Positions 15,992 to 24,212 are shown, numbered from the stretch's first letter. The stretch: 64,000 nucleotides of DNA from an uncultured Lachnoanaerobaculum sp. (GCF_938015485.1 NZ_CALLVU010000128.1:28165-92164), one strand, 5' to 3'. Notes: generated from the sequence alone by a model not told the origin. A program made the numbers and translations.

Positions 15992-16280
15992 AAAACTTGT
16001 TATAAGCTTACTTGTAATAGTTGTACTGATGGCAATAGTGCCTTTATTTATGCTTAAGAATGCCGAATTTGGCGGTTCTGATGATGCCGGAAGTGAAGTG
16101 GTTTCAGAAATATAGGGCGGAGAATATGAGCCGTAGTTTAATCCGGTTATAGAAACCGTCTTAGGAAAGGAACTTCCGGGAGAATTTGAAAGTCTGCTTT
16201 TTTGTGTACAGACAGGTATAGGTGTAGGCGTCTTCGCATTCTTTATGGGAAGATTTGTAGAAAGAAAAAAACAGGAAGAT
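15978..16280 (+). pseudogene. cbiN: dead cbiN (cobalt ECF transporter small subunit)
   Basis: Read through from 15978, the frame encodes a ~100 aa CbiN: an N-terminal membrane helix (LVISLLVIVVLMAIVP), the hallmark AEFGGSDDAGSEVVSEI, then GGEYEP and FNPVIE, then the second hallmark ELPGEFESLLFCVQTGIGVG. Two TAG stops interrupt it at 16113-16115 and 16134-16136; the second replaces the Trp expected in YEPW. The start codon position holds ATA after GAGGAGGCG, so the start also seems lost. No cbiM, cbiQ or cbiO is in the window. It is a relic of cobalt uptake, cut off from its operon. Confidence 0.9.
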
Positions 16281-16292
16281 AAGAAAAAATGA

Positions 16293-16337
16293 TGAAAGGC
16301 TGCTGCTTTGTAAGATGGATTGCAAGGCGGCAGCTTT
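16293..16337 (+). terminator. terminator of the relic cbiN
   Basis: AAAGGCTGCTGCTTTG pairs with GCAAGGCGGCAGCTTTT, about 15 pairs with one bulge, ending in TTTT. Confidence 0.75.
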
Positions 16338-16793
16338 TAAGTAACGGAATAAGCCGGTATGGATTTTTTTCAAATTTTTGTTTTAAATTTTTTATGTTAA
16401 TGAATGTGAAAGAGGAGAATCGGCATATTTTGAGATTGTGTAAGTATATGTATGCAAGAGAAGATATGCAGTACACATAGAGTTTTAAGAAGATAATTTA
16501 AAATTATATTGCAGTTTATTAAAAAATCACTTTGTTCAATAAAGCTGATAATTTTCAGCAAAATCGTGATGAATATTAATAAAAGATTTGATAAAATATA
16601 AGTATCAAGGCAGTATTATTAAAATATAATTTACATTATATAGCCTTGTCGGTTGTTGTAATAAAGAGGTCAATGCTATAAAGTATGTTGGCGGATTTAT
16701 ACAACTAAGCTTTAGCTTTGAGCCGAGTGGCCGAATAAAACTGAAAGTATGTGGATTTTACTGCTAAAAAGCGTTTAATGAAGGGGGCGGAAG
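16338..16793. other. gene-free stretch of about 450 bases
   Basis: AT-rich sequence with no convincing gene on either strand. The last ~170 bases before the next gene (from about 16625) contain several short inverted repeats (for example AGCTTTAGCT at 16709) and end in GAAGGGGGCGGAAG, the ribosome site of the next gene. I could not match them to a known riboswitch. Confidence 0.5.
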
Positions 16794-17291
16794 ATGAAAA
16801 CGAAGGATAGTAAAATAGTGATAAGACCGGGTAAAAAATATCTGATTTCAATATTTTTATGTATATACATTACTCTTATGATGATTTGGGTTTTATGTAA
16901 AGTAGGCCCATCAGAAATTCTGGAGACGAAGGGGGCGGGTGTGTTGCCGATGCTATTATTAAGTTCAAGTCTCGGAATATATTTTTTATTATTTGTTTTA
17001 TTTACAAAAACAGAAGTAAGCGATAAAAAGATATTAATAAATCAGTTTCCGTTTAAAAGAAGTGAGTATTTATGGAGTGAGATAAGCCACGCAAAGATTA
17101 TAGGTGAAGCCTCTGAATATCCGTGTGAAATCTATTCAGGAGGAAAGAGAATATTAAAAATACCGAGAAATTATTTTGGATATGAGAGGTTGTTTTATGA
17201 ATTGGATAAAAGAAATATTCTCCGGAAAGATGATTTTTATGTAGCTGCCAAGGTAGCGTTGGAGATAGATAAAAGAAGACGGCAAGATTAG
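16794..17291 (+). CDS. PH-like membrane protein, intact paralog
   Basis: A 165 aa protein with two membrane helices (about residues 18-38 and 50-68) and a cytoplasmic C-terminal domain built of short strands: ILINQFPFKRSEYLW, EISHAKIIGEA, YPCEIYSGGKRILKIPRNYFG, then a final helix. This strand pattern, with W.EI and G.KRI..IPR, resembles bacterial PH domains. Function is unknown. Its frameshifted copy lies at 14659, and in both copies the start of the nucleotidyltransferase gene follows after 0.7-0.9 kb, which points to an old tandem duplication of a unit PH-like ... nucleotidyltransferase. Confidence 0.65.
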   Translation: MKTKDSKIVIRPGKKYLISIFLCIYITLMMIWVLCKVGPSEILETKGAGVLPMLLLSSSLGIYFLLFVLFTKTEVSDKKILINQFPFKRSEYLWSEISHAKIIGEASEYPCEIYSGGKRILKIPRNYFGYERLFYELDKRNILRKDDFYVAAKVALEIDKRRRQD

Positions 17292-17336
17292 TACAAGTAA
17301 AGCATGTGATTATTGTATAGGGGTATAAGAAAGTAA

Positions 17337-17513
17337 GAATTAGAGGTGGTGGAATGCGTTCGAAAACGGTTCGATAAGAGAAGAGCTGGGTATTATTATG
17401 CCAATATTGCACGAAAATGGAATGATTACAATAATTATAATATTATGTTAGATAGTTCGACTCCTGTAATTGACGGATGTGCTACGGTACTGAAAGGTTT
17501 GCTTTCTTATTAG
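17337..17513 (+). pseudogene. 3' remnant of a cytidylate-kinase-like protein
   Basis: In the frame ending at TAG 17511-17513 the translation contains KRFDKRRAGYYY, KWNDYNNYNIMLDSS and a short C-terminus. This matches the LID and C-terminal part of the cytidylate-kinase-like family (D.KRA.YY...W.D..NY.L.LDSS). There is no start codon with a ribosome site and the P-loop half is missing, so it is a gene fragment. Confidence 0.65.
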
Positions 17514-17578
17514 ATGCTCTGTAGAAGGGCACTATGTCTGAAAAAATAGGTGTGTGTAAAATCAATATAGCATTAAGG

Positions 17579-17614
17579 AAAGTCAGAAATGGGTTATTCA
17601 TTTTTGACTTTTTT
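17579..17614 (+). terminator. terminator before the nucleotidyltransferase gene
   Basis: AAAGTCAGAAATG pairs with CATTTTTGACTTT (one G-T) followed by TTTAAT. Confidence 0.8.
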
Positions 17615-17707
17615 AATACAATAATCAGCTTTGCATTATAGCTTATATGCTTTAGAATAAATATAGAAATAAAAAGATAAGGCTTAGAGATATTTTCAGG
17701 AGGAGTC

Positions 17708-18730
17708 ATGACTGACTATAAAGAGATTTTAAACAAACCCGAATATGATTTTATAAATAAAAATGAGCATCTCGGAAAGCATGTGATTTTGCTTGGGCTT
17801 GCGGGAAGCTATGCATATGGGACAAATATAGAAAGCAGCGATATAGATATAAGAGGAATTACACTTAATCAAAAATCGGATCTTATAGGACTTACACAGT
17901 TTGAACAGTATGTGGATGATAATACCGATACAGTTATCTATGCATTCAATAAAATGGTGAATTTACTTTTGAGTTGTAATCCGAATACAATAGAGTTGCT
18001 TGGACTTGCACCGGATAATTATCTCTATCTTAATGATATCGGAAAAATGCTTCTTGATAATAAACGATTGTTTTTATCAAAAAGAGCTATTCAGTCATTT
18101 GGGGGCTATGCGGATGCGCAACTTAGAAGATTACAGAATGCACTTGCCAGAGACACATTTCCACAAAGTGAAAGGGAACAGCATATTTTTAATTCTGTAA
18201 AGAATGCAATGTACAGTTTTAACTCAAGTTATAAGAACTTTGAAAACGGAAGTCTGGAAATTTTTATAGATAATGCGGTTAATCCGGAGCTTGAAACTGA
18301 GATATTTGTCAATGCCAAATTGAGTCACTATCCGTTAAGAGATTATGCAAGTATGTGGAATACAATGTCAAACGTTGTAAAAGACTATGATAAAATCGGC
18401 AAAAGAAATAAAAAGAAAGATGATCTTCATTTAAATAAGCACGCCATGCATCTTATGAGATTATTTATGATGGCTATTGATATACTGGAAAAGGGAGAAA
18501 TCAATACATACAGAGAAAAAGAACATGATTTATTGATGGATATCCGCTTTGGAAAGTATCAAACAGATGAGGGAACTTTTTCGGACAGCTTCTATGATAT
18601 GATGAGAGAGTATGAAAAGAAACTGCATTACGCTTCCAAGCATACGCAATTACCGGATGAACCGGATTTTAAAAGTGTGCAGGAATTGGTTATGACAATA
18701 AATGAAAGGGTGATTCGTGATGAGATATGA
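17708..18730 (+). CDS. nucleotidyltransferase, RlaP/YcgL-like, first of a pair
   Basis: A 340 aa protein with the DNA-polymerase-beta superfamily motif GLAGSYAYGTNIESSDIDIR near residue 30, where G-S begins the active-site loop and the D-I-D aspartates bind metal. The downstream helical part (AIQSFGGYADAQLRRLQ) is typical of the RlaP-like family, first noted beside RNA-repair genes. The likely reaction is transfer of a nucleotide to RNA or protein, but the substrate is unknown. CAGGAGGAGTC precedes the ATG. It overlaps the second nucleotidyltransferase by 11 bases, so both are made together. No RtcB ligase is nearby. Confidence 0.85.
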   Translation: MTDYKEILNKPEYDFINKNEHLGKHVILLGLAGSYAYGTNIESSDIDIRGITLNQKSDLIGLTQFEQYVDDNTDTVIYAFNKMVNLLLSCNPNTIELLGLAPDNYLYLNDIGKMLLDNKRLFLSKRAIQSFGGYADAQLRRLQNALARDTFPQSEREQHIFNSVKNAMYSFNSSYKNFENGSLEIFIDNAVNPELETEIFVNAKLSHYPLRDYASMWNTMSNVVKDYDKIGKRNKKKDDLHLNKHAMHLMRLFMMAIDILEKGEINTYREKEHDLLMDIRFGKYQTDEGTFSDSFYDMMREYEKKLHYASKHTQLPDEPDFKSVQELVMTINERVIRDEI

Positions 18731-19508
18731 TAATTATAAAGAGAATATAGAAGAGCTGATTCTTTATAAAATAAGAGAAATAGAGGAAAAAGAGAATATA
18801 AAAGTGCTACACGCTATTGAATCGGGAAGTAGAGCTTGGGGCTTTGCCTCGCCTGACAGCGATTATGATGTAAGGTTTATCTATGTTCGTAATAAAAACT
18901 TTTATTTATCCCTTAGAGAGAACAAGGACTTTATCGATTGGGAATTAAATGAGGTGCTTGATATCAACGGATGGGATTTTAAAAAGGCATTAAAGCACTT
19001 TCATAAATCAAATGCTACATTATTTGAGTGGAGCAATTCTCCTATTGTGTATTATACAACGGATGTTTGGAAGGAGCTTTACGACAGAACGGCATGCAAA
19101 TACTTTGCATGTAAATCTGCACTTTATCATTACTACGGTACGGCAAAAAAGAACTACTACGATTACCTATGTGATAACATGGTAAAATATAAAAAGTATT
19201 TTTACGTGCTGAGACCTATTCTTGCCTGTAAATGGATTGAAGAAAAGAAATGCCCACCGCCGGTACTTTTTGATGAATTGGTTAATACCGTTCTTGAGGA
19301 AGATATGAAGACAGCGGTAGAGGATTTGCTTGCAAAGAAGGTAAAAATGTCCGAATCAGAAAAAGGCCCAAGGGTTGAAGAGATAAATAATTATATAGAA
19401 GAGAAGTTGGAATATTATAAGTCGACCTTGGAAACAATGGAGGATGACAGGAATACCGACTGGGATGCGCTGGAAGAGGAGTTTAGAGGGGTGGTAGACA
19501 GTATTTAG
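18720..19508 (+). CDS. nucleotidyltransferase, RlaP-like, second of a pair
   Basis: A 262 aa protein from ATG 18720 (an in-frame GTG lies one codon earlier). The catalytic loop SGSRAWGFASPDSDYDVRFI near residue 37 has the G-S-x-A-x-G and D-x-D of the RlaP family in textbook form. The C-terminal part is helical (KYKKYFYVLRPILACKWIEE). It differs strongly in sequence from its partner, so this is an old pair, not a recent duplicate. A predicted extended -10 promoter for the next gene begins only 22 bases after its stop. Confidence 0.85.
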   Translation: MRYDNYKENIEELILYKIREIEEKENIKVLHAIESGSRAWGFASPDSDYDVRFIYVRNKNFYLSLRENKDFIDWELNEVLDINGWDFKKALKHFHKSNATLFEWSNSPIVYYTTDVWKELYDRTACKYFACKSALYHYYGTAKKNYYDYLCDNMVKYKKYFYVLRPILACKWIEEKKCPPPVLFDELVNTVLEEDMKTAVEDLLAKKVKMSESEKGPRVEEINNYIEEKLEYYKSTLETMEDDRNTDWDALEEEFRGVVDSI

Positions 19509-19529
19509 TTCGTAAATGTCGGCATTTTC

Positions 19530-19538
19530 TGATATAAT
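19530..19538 (+). promoter_or_regulatory. extended -10 promoter of the HipA-like kinase gene
   Basis: TGATATAAT, perfect extended -10. The predicted transcription start (about 19545) lies just ahead of the Shine-Dalgarno sequence at 19556, excluding the upstream ATG at 19516 and nearly excluding the one at 19543. Confidence 0.55.
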
Positions 19539-19569
19539 TACTATGTATGTTTATTGGGAGGTGATATTC

Positions 19570-20364
19570 ATTAACGAGCTAAAAATCAGGCAATTATGTT
19601 ATAACATGAATATTGGTTCTACAGAACCTAAATTTGCAATTTTAGAAGATGGAACACAGGTTGTTACAAAATTATATAATGGCCCGGAAGGAAATCTGGT
19701 GCTCTTTAATGAGTATTTATGCTATCGTTTGGCTATTTTATTGGATATTCCGATGCCGAGAGCAGGTGTTTGCATTTTAGACAGTTCTTCAGAAATACAA
19801 GATGAAGAACTTGCTACTCCGCTTAATTATGGAAAAGCTTTTTTCTCGGAATATATGCCAAAGGTTACAAAACTACTTCCTACCATTATTAGTAAGATGA
19901 GAAATAAAGAGGATTTTGTAAAGATTCTACTATTTGATCATGTTATATTTAATACAGATAGAAATCCCGGAAATCTTTTAGTACGATTTTGTAAGGGCGA
20001 TATTTCACTAAAAGTAATAGACCATACACATGTTTTTATTAATCAAACATTTTGGGATGCAAGTTGCTTGAAACGAGCAATGGAAGAAAATGATTTATTA
20101 GACACGAAGGTATTGGAGTATAATTCCTACTTGTATGAAATGTTTTTTGAAAATTTTTCTGTTAGAAAGGAGATGTTGGAAAAGGAAAGTTCAGTCTTTA
20201 AAAGCAAGATTAATCATGATATAATAACAGAACTCATCGACATTATTCCGGAAGAATGGAGACCGAAACAGAAAGATATTGATGAACTTATAAATTATAT
20301 TCTATATAGAGTCGATAATTTGGATGTGATAATATCCACAATTTTGACATATAATAATAGATAG
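19570..20364 (+). CDS. HipA-like kinase (HipA_2 type), apparent ATT start
   Basis: The open frame is free of stops from 19516, but the ribosome site GGGAGGTGAT (19556-19565), a perfect anti-16S match, points to ATT at 19570 (ATT-AAC-GAG), giving 264 aa. The kinase core is short: an N-terminal lobe with VVTKLYNG (Lys) and LFNEYLCYRLA, then the catalytic loop FDHVIFNTDRNPGNLLV and the metal motif LKVIDHTHVF. The N-x-DR..GN and ID pattern is typical of the HipA_2 family, smaller than true HipA toxins. It is followed after 16 bases by a DUF3037 gene, a pairing seen in many bacteria. Target unknown. Confidence 0.8.
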   Translation: MNELKIRQLCYNMNIGSTEPKFAILEDGTQVVTKLYNGPEGNLVLFNEYLCYRLAILLDIPMPRAGVCILDSSSEIQDEELATPLNYGKAFFSEYMPKVTKLLPTIISKMRNKEDFVKILLFDHVIFNTDRNPGNLLVRFCKGDISLKVIDHTHVFINQTFWDASCLKRAMEENDLLDTKVLEYNSYLYEMFFENFSVRKEMLEKESSVFKSKINHDIITELIDIIPEEWRPKQKDIDELINYILYRVDNLDVIISTILTYNNR

Positions 20365-20380
20365 GGAAGGAGGAAATATA

Positions 20381-21124
20381 ATGTACAACATTGAATATGC
20401 AGCATTGAATTATTATCATTCACCTATATCAGATGAGTGCTTGTGTATAGGTGTGTTATTTCACAATGTAACAACAGGACAACGTGATTTCAAATATATC
20501 TCCAATTTCCAACGGTTTCATGCTTTTGATGATGAAGCGGATATTGATTTTGTTAAACTCTATTTACGAGGTATTAAGGATGAAGTTGAAACTTCTGTCT
20601 TTAATTTTAACAAAGAGTTTGAGCTTGCTTCATATGTCAAAGTGTATGCGAATGAATTTAGATTCTCATCAGTTAGAACTCTTACAGTTAATGAAAATGA
20701 GAACTATGTTGAGGATTTATCGAAAGTATATTTGAAATATGATTTAGCAAGATCACAGAGATTAAACGGCAATGAGGAAAAGAAATTAATTCGTAGAGTG
20801 CTTGAATCAAATAATCTTGAATATACTACTCAAAAAGTTGATGGTCCATATAGCGATGAAATTTCCTTTGATTATCAAGTTGGAAATGTATGTATTAAGA
20901 TGTTTTCATTTAAAGGGAAAAACTTAAAGCGAGTTATCGGAAGTGCAAGACAATGGTCTTTTGTAGCTGACGAGTTGGGGGAACAAAAGAGAGTGCTGTT
21001 CATATATGATTCAGATTATGAAGATATGGGCAATCTCGATATAATTATTAAGATACTATCAAAGAATGCAAAGGTTCTGAAATTGGATGATGGAATGGAT
21101 TATATTTTGAATCAGTGTTTGTAG
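20381..21124 (+). CDS. DUF3037 protein, partner of the HipA-like kinase
   Basis: A 247 aa protein. The N-terminal part (YAALNYYHSPISDECLCIGV and FKYISNFQRFHAFDDEAD) fits the DUF3037 pattern, in which a YxxhxYxP..DE..N-type start is followed by a conserved Gly-Val strand. The C-terminal part is a strand-rich domain ending VLKLDDGMDYIL. DUF3037 genes are commonly next to HipA_2 kinase genes, as here, so it may control or be the substrate of the kinase (inference). GGAAGGAGG lies before the ATG. Confidence 0.7.
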   Translation: MYNIEYAALNYYHSPISDECLCIGVLFHNVTTGQRDFKYISNFQRFHAFDDEADIDFVKLYLRGIKDEVETSVFNFNKEFELASYVKVYANEFRFSSVRTLTVNENENYVEDLSKVYLKYDLARSQRLNGNEEKKLIRRVLESNNLEYTTQKVDGPYSDEISFDYQVGNVCIKMFSFKGKNLKRVIGSARQWSFVADELGEQKRVLFIYDSDYEDMGNLDIIIKILSKNAKVLKLDDGMDYILNQCL

Positions 21125-21128
21125 AGTC

Positions 21129-21157
21129 AAAGCCGTAGATGATGTGTCTGCGGCTTT
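21129..21157 (+). terminator. terminator after the HipA-like/DUF3037 pair
   Basis: AAGCCGTAGA pairs with TCTGCGGCTT (one G-T), then TATT. Confidence 0.75.
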
Positions 21158-21222
21158 ATTACTTATATTCCTGAAAACCTCGCAAATGGGGCAATACAGG
21201 GCAAAAAGGAGTAAATAAAACT

Positions 21223-21696
21223 ATGATAAAAGTACTTTTTATCTGCCACGGCAATATCTGCCGTTCACCTATGGCGGAGTTTATAATGAAAGACAAGGTA
21301 AAAAAGCTTGGGATTGAGGATATGTTTAAGATAGCCTCAGCAGCTACAAGCTCTGATGAGATATGGAACGGTGTGGGCAATCCGGTGTATCCGCCTGCAA
21401 AGGATGAGCTGAAGAAGCACGGTATAGCATGTCCCGGTAAGAAGGCAAGACAGATGGTAAAGTCCGACTATGAAGAATACGACTACCTGATAGGAATGGA
21501 CGATGCCAATATAAAAAATATGAAGAAAGTTTTTGGAAGGAATGATAAAGTATATAAACTTTTGAGTTTTACAGGAAGTGATGAGTCGGTATCCGATCCG
21601 TGGTATACAGACAGATTTGATACAGCTTATAATGATATAGATAGAGGAGTGGACGGATTTTTGAAGTTTTTGGAGGAGAAAAATGTCATCAATTAA
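21223..21696 (+). CDS. low-molecular-weight protein tyrosine phosphatase
   Basis: A 157 aa phosphatase with the P-loop CHGNICRS (Cys9, Arg15) at the N-terminus and the catalytic acid in SDPWYTDRF near residue 126, both as in the LMW-PTP family, which dephosphorylates protein tyrosine (or arginine). The length is usual. AAAGGAGT precedes the ATG. The gene overlaps the next membrane-protein gene by 14 bases. No tyrosine-kinase or capsule genes are next to it. Confidence 0.9.
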   Translation: MIKVLFICHGNICRSPMAEFIMKDKVKKLGIEDMFKIASAATSSDEIWNGVGNPVYPPAKDELKKHGIACPGKKARQMVKSDYEEYDYLIGMDDANIKNMKKVFGRNDKVYKLLSFTGSDESVSDPWYTDRFDTAYNDIDRGVDGFLKFLEEKNVIN

Positions 21697-22480
21697 AAAA
21701 GTATTGATAATAAAGGTAGTATTGGCAGCTGTTTGTATTGCGGCAGGCTTGATATCGTTTTTTGTGCTGGCAGGCATTTTCAGCAATGTAGATTTTTATG
21801 CGGATACTATAAGCGCGCTTGATAAGAGCAGGAGCAAGGTGATGGAGCTTGTGGCTGCAGCGGTAGCGTCATCTTCCGCCATAACACTTTTGCCGGGAGA
21901 TATAGGCACTCCGGTTGCACAGGAACTTGCAGAGATGAGTAAGTATTTTTTGATTGTACTTTGTGCCATCTATCTTGAAAAATTTTTGCTGACAGTAACA
22001 GGAATGGTTGCATTCAAGTATATCATTCCGGTTGCCTGCCTTTTGTTTATTATATTTATAGCATCGAATGAAAAGGTGTTTGCAAAGATTGCAACCAAGC
22101 TGTTTTTATTCAGCCTGGTTATATCATTTACAATACCGATCAGTGTAAATATCGCAAATATGATAGAAAGCAACTACGCCTCGTCCATAGATACGACACT
22201 GAATAACGCCAAGCAAAACACTCAGACCGTTACGGATGATGCCAAGGAAGAGAGCGGCAATGCCATAGATAAGTTTGTAAACAATATCACAGGCAATGCA
22301 AATGAGATTTTAAAGAAATTTGAGAATACCGTAAGTTCATTTATAGAAGCAATTGCAGTGATGATAGTAACTTCATGCCTTATACCTATAGGTGTGCTGT
22401 TTTTCTTCCTTTGGCTGGTAAAACTGATATTTTCAATAAACGTAAACGGGTTCGGTTTTATGCGTAGGGAAAACAGCTAG
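21683..22480 (+). CDS. multi-pass membrane protein of unknown function
   Basis: A 265 aa protein with about five hydrophobic segments (near residues 8-30, 82-103, 110-125, 138-160 and 228-255) and, between the last two, a ~65 residue soluble loop rich in Asn, Thr and Lys (NNAKQNTQTVTDDAKEES) with coiled-coil character. No family is recognised. Overlap with the phosphatase gene implies coupled expression. GGAGGAGAAA precedes the ATG. Confidence 0.75.
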   Translation: MSSIKKVLIIKVVLAAVCIAAGLISFFVLAGIFSNVDFYADTISALDKSRSKVMELVAAAVASSSAITLLPGDIGTPVAQELAEMSKYFLIVLCAIYLEKFLLTVTGMVAFKYIIPVACLLFIIFIASNEKVFAKIATKLFLFSLVISFTIPISVNIANMIESNYASSIDTTLNNAKQNTQTVTDDAKEESGNAIDKFVNNITGNANEILKKFENTVSSFIEAIAVMIVTSCLIPIGVLFFFLWLVKLIFSINVNGFGFMRRENS

Positions 22481-22529
22481 TTAAATTATTTGTAAAAATA
22501 CTGAGAATTTAATTTTGGAGTGTATGCAT

Positions 22530-22567
22530 TAGAGAAAAAGGAAAGGTTTACCTTTACTTTTTCTCTA
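22530..22567. terminator. bidirectional terminator
   Basis: TAGAGAAAAAGGAAAGGT pairs with ACCTTTACTTTTTCTCTA, 17 of 18 positions. It can end the membrane-protein gene and also includes the stop region of the remnant on the minus strand. Confidence 0.7.
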
Positions 22568-22751
22568 ATGCCAAACCTATCAAACGATCTGTATAATCTG
22601 CCATAAATAAAGGAATATTCAGCACATCGTCAAAAATCCAAGTCTTACCTACCTGTCGTACACCTTTTAGTATTAAAGGTTTTCTATATGGAGAATTCTT
22701 CCAGTTTAACAGATTTTTCAAAATAAACCGTTCCATAGTTTTCCTTTTCAC
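22554..22751 (-). pseudogene. collapsed AAA ATPase (DUF4143 type) with internal deletion
   Basis: The first ~45 residues are the start of an AAA_14/DUF4143 ATPase: ERFILKNLLNWKNSPYRKPL and the P-loop GVRQVGKTW. They are followed directly by about 20 residues that look like the C-terminal end (NIPLFMADYTDRLIGLALEK). Intact members have about 400 aa, so the middle is deleted in frame. It is not expected to be active. Confidence 0.7.
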
Positions 22752-22858
22752 ACTTTTATATTAATTTTAGTGTATATGAATCACATTTTTATTATATATT
22801 AAAATATAAAAAATACAATATAAACCACAGATTTATACAAATCAAGAAAAGCAAATTA

Positions 22859-22874
22859 TGTTAAAAAGATAACG
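22859..22874 (+). promoter_or_regulatory. Rex-like operator upstream of the alcohol dehydrogenase gene
   Basis: TGTTAAAAAGATAACG matches the TGTTAA-N4-TTAACA pattern of clostridial Rex sites at most positions. It differs by one base from the site at 45868 in front of adhE. It lies just upstream of the -35 box at 22883. Confidence 0.6.
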
Positions 22875-22882
22875 TTAAAACA

Positions 22883-22911
22883 TTGACAATGTAACAAATG
22901 TGATGTATCAT
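22883..22911 (+). promoter_or_regulatory. promoter of the iron alcohol dehydrogenase gene
   Basis: TTGACA (22883-22888), 17 bases, TATCAT (22906-22911). The leader is about 80 bases. Confidence 0.75.
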
Positions 22912-22997
22912 ATAAGCAAGAGGTTAAATTTATTTGCAAAGAGTGATTTTGCTTACACTTTTTGCTTAATATATTAAATTTAATATGGAGGCTGTAT

Positions 22998-24212
22998 ATG
23001 AGATTTACATTACCAAGGGATATTTATCACGGAAAAGATTCACTTGAGGCTTTGAAGAACTTCACAGGCAAGAAGGCGTTTGTCTGTGTAGGCGGAGGCT
23101 CTATGAAGAGATTCGGCTTTTTGGATAAGGTGATAGACTACCTTAAAGAAGCAGGCATGGAGGTAAAGCTTTTTGAAGGAATAGAGTCCGACCCTTCTGT
23201 AGATACCGTAATGCGCGGTGCTAAGGAAATGATAGAGTTCGGACCGGACTGGATAGTGGCTATCGGCGGAGGCTCACCTATTGATGCCGCTAAGGCTATG
23301 TGGATAAAATATGAGTATCCTGATTGTACATTTGAAGATATGTGTAAGGTGTTCGGTATTCCCACACTTAGAAAGAAAGCAAAGTTCTGTGCTATTTCTT
23401 CCACATCGGGAACCGCTACCGAGGTAACGGCTTTTTCAATCATTACAGACTATGAAAAGGGCATCAAATATCCTATAGCAGACTTTGAGATAACACCTGA
23501 TGTGGCAATCGTAGACCCTGCACTTGCAGAGACTATGCCGAAGAAGCTTGTTGCACATACAGGTATGGATGCTTTGACACATGCGATTGAGGCGTATGTA
23601 TCTACTGCAAACTGTGATTTTACAGATCCTCTTGCACTGCATGCAATAGAGATGATTCATAAGTATCTTATAAAGTCATACAATGAGAACAAGGAAGCAA
23701 GAGATGCAATGCACAATGCACAGTGTCTTGCAGGTATGGCGTTCTCAAATGCATTGCTTGGAATAGTACATTCAATGGCACATAAGACAGGTGCGGTATT
23801 CGGCGACTACGGTGCTCACATTATACATGGTGCCGCAAATGCAATGTATCTTCCTAAGGTAATCGCTTTTAACGCTAAGGACGGTGAGGCGGCTAAGAGA
23901 TATGCAAAGATAGCCGATGTACTGGGTCTGCCGGGAAGCACACAGGAAGAGAAGATAAAAGAACTTATCAAATATGTCAGAGGAATGAATGACGAGCTTA
24001 ATATTCCACACTGCATAAAGAATTACGGAGCAGATTCATATCCTACAGAGAACGGATTTGTACCTGAGAATGTATTCCTTGAGAGATTGCATGATATAGC
24101 CGTAAATGCAGTAGCGGACGCTTGTACAGGTTCAAATCCTAGACAACCAAGTGTTGAAGAGATGGAAAAACTTTTGAAATGTTGCTATTATGATACTGAA
24201 GTTGACTTCTAA
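22998..24212 (+). CDS. iron-containing alcohol dehydrogenase
   Basis: A 404 aa group III alcohol dehydrogenase that reduces aldehydes to alcohols with NAD(P)H. The dinucleotide motif VAIGGGSPIDAAKAMW is near residue 92. Fe ligands are Asp in VAHTGMDALTHAIEAY (about 200), His of the same motif (204), His in GIVHSMAHKTG (about 263) and His in AHIIHGAANA (about 280). It closely resembles the C-terminal half of the AdhE encoded at 45912 and carries a nearly identical upstream Rex-like site, so both are likely controlled by the NADH/NAD ratio. GGAGG sets the start at ATG 22998. Butanol or ethanol dehydrogenase roles cannot be separated by eye. Confidence 0.9.
   Translation: MRFTLPRDIYHGKDSLEALKNFTGKKAFVCVGGGSMKRFGFLDKVIDYLKEAGMEVKLFEGIESDPSVDTVMRGAKEMIEFGPDWIVAIGGGSPIDAAKAMWIKYEYPDCTFEDMCKVFGIPTLRKKAKFCAISSTSGTATEVTAFSIITDYEKGIKYPIADFEITPDVAIVDPALAETMPKKLVAHTGMDALTHAIEAYVSTANCDFTDPLALHAIEMIHKYLIKSYNENKEARDAMHNAQCLAGMAFSNALLGIVHSMAHKTGAVFGDYGAHIIHGAANAMYLPKVIAFNAKDGEAAKRYAKIADVLGLPGSTQEEKIKELIKYVRGMNDELNIPHCIKNYGADSYPTENGFVPENVFLERLHDIAVNAVADACTGSNPRQPSVEEMEKLLKCCYYDTEVDF

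Noticed and set aside
16161..16480. Open frames on both strands around the end of cbiN
   Set aside because: They run over the cbiN relic and its terminator, without ribosome sites or protein-like composition.
16625..16793. Possible riboswitch before the PH-like gene
   Set aside because: Short repeats are present, but I could not match a conserved core of any class, and the downstream gene gives no ligand clue.
22858..22880. CcpA cre site before the alcohol dehydrogenase gene
   Set aside because: The sequence lacks the central CG of cre and fits the Rex half-sites better.
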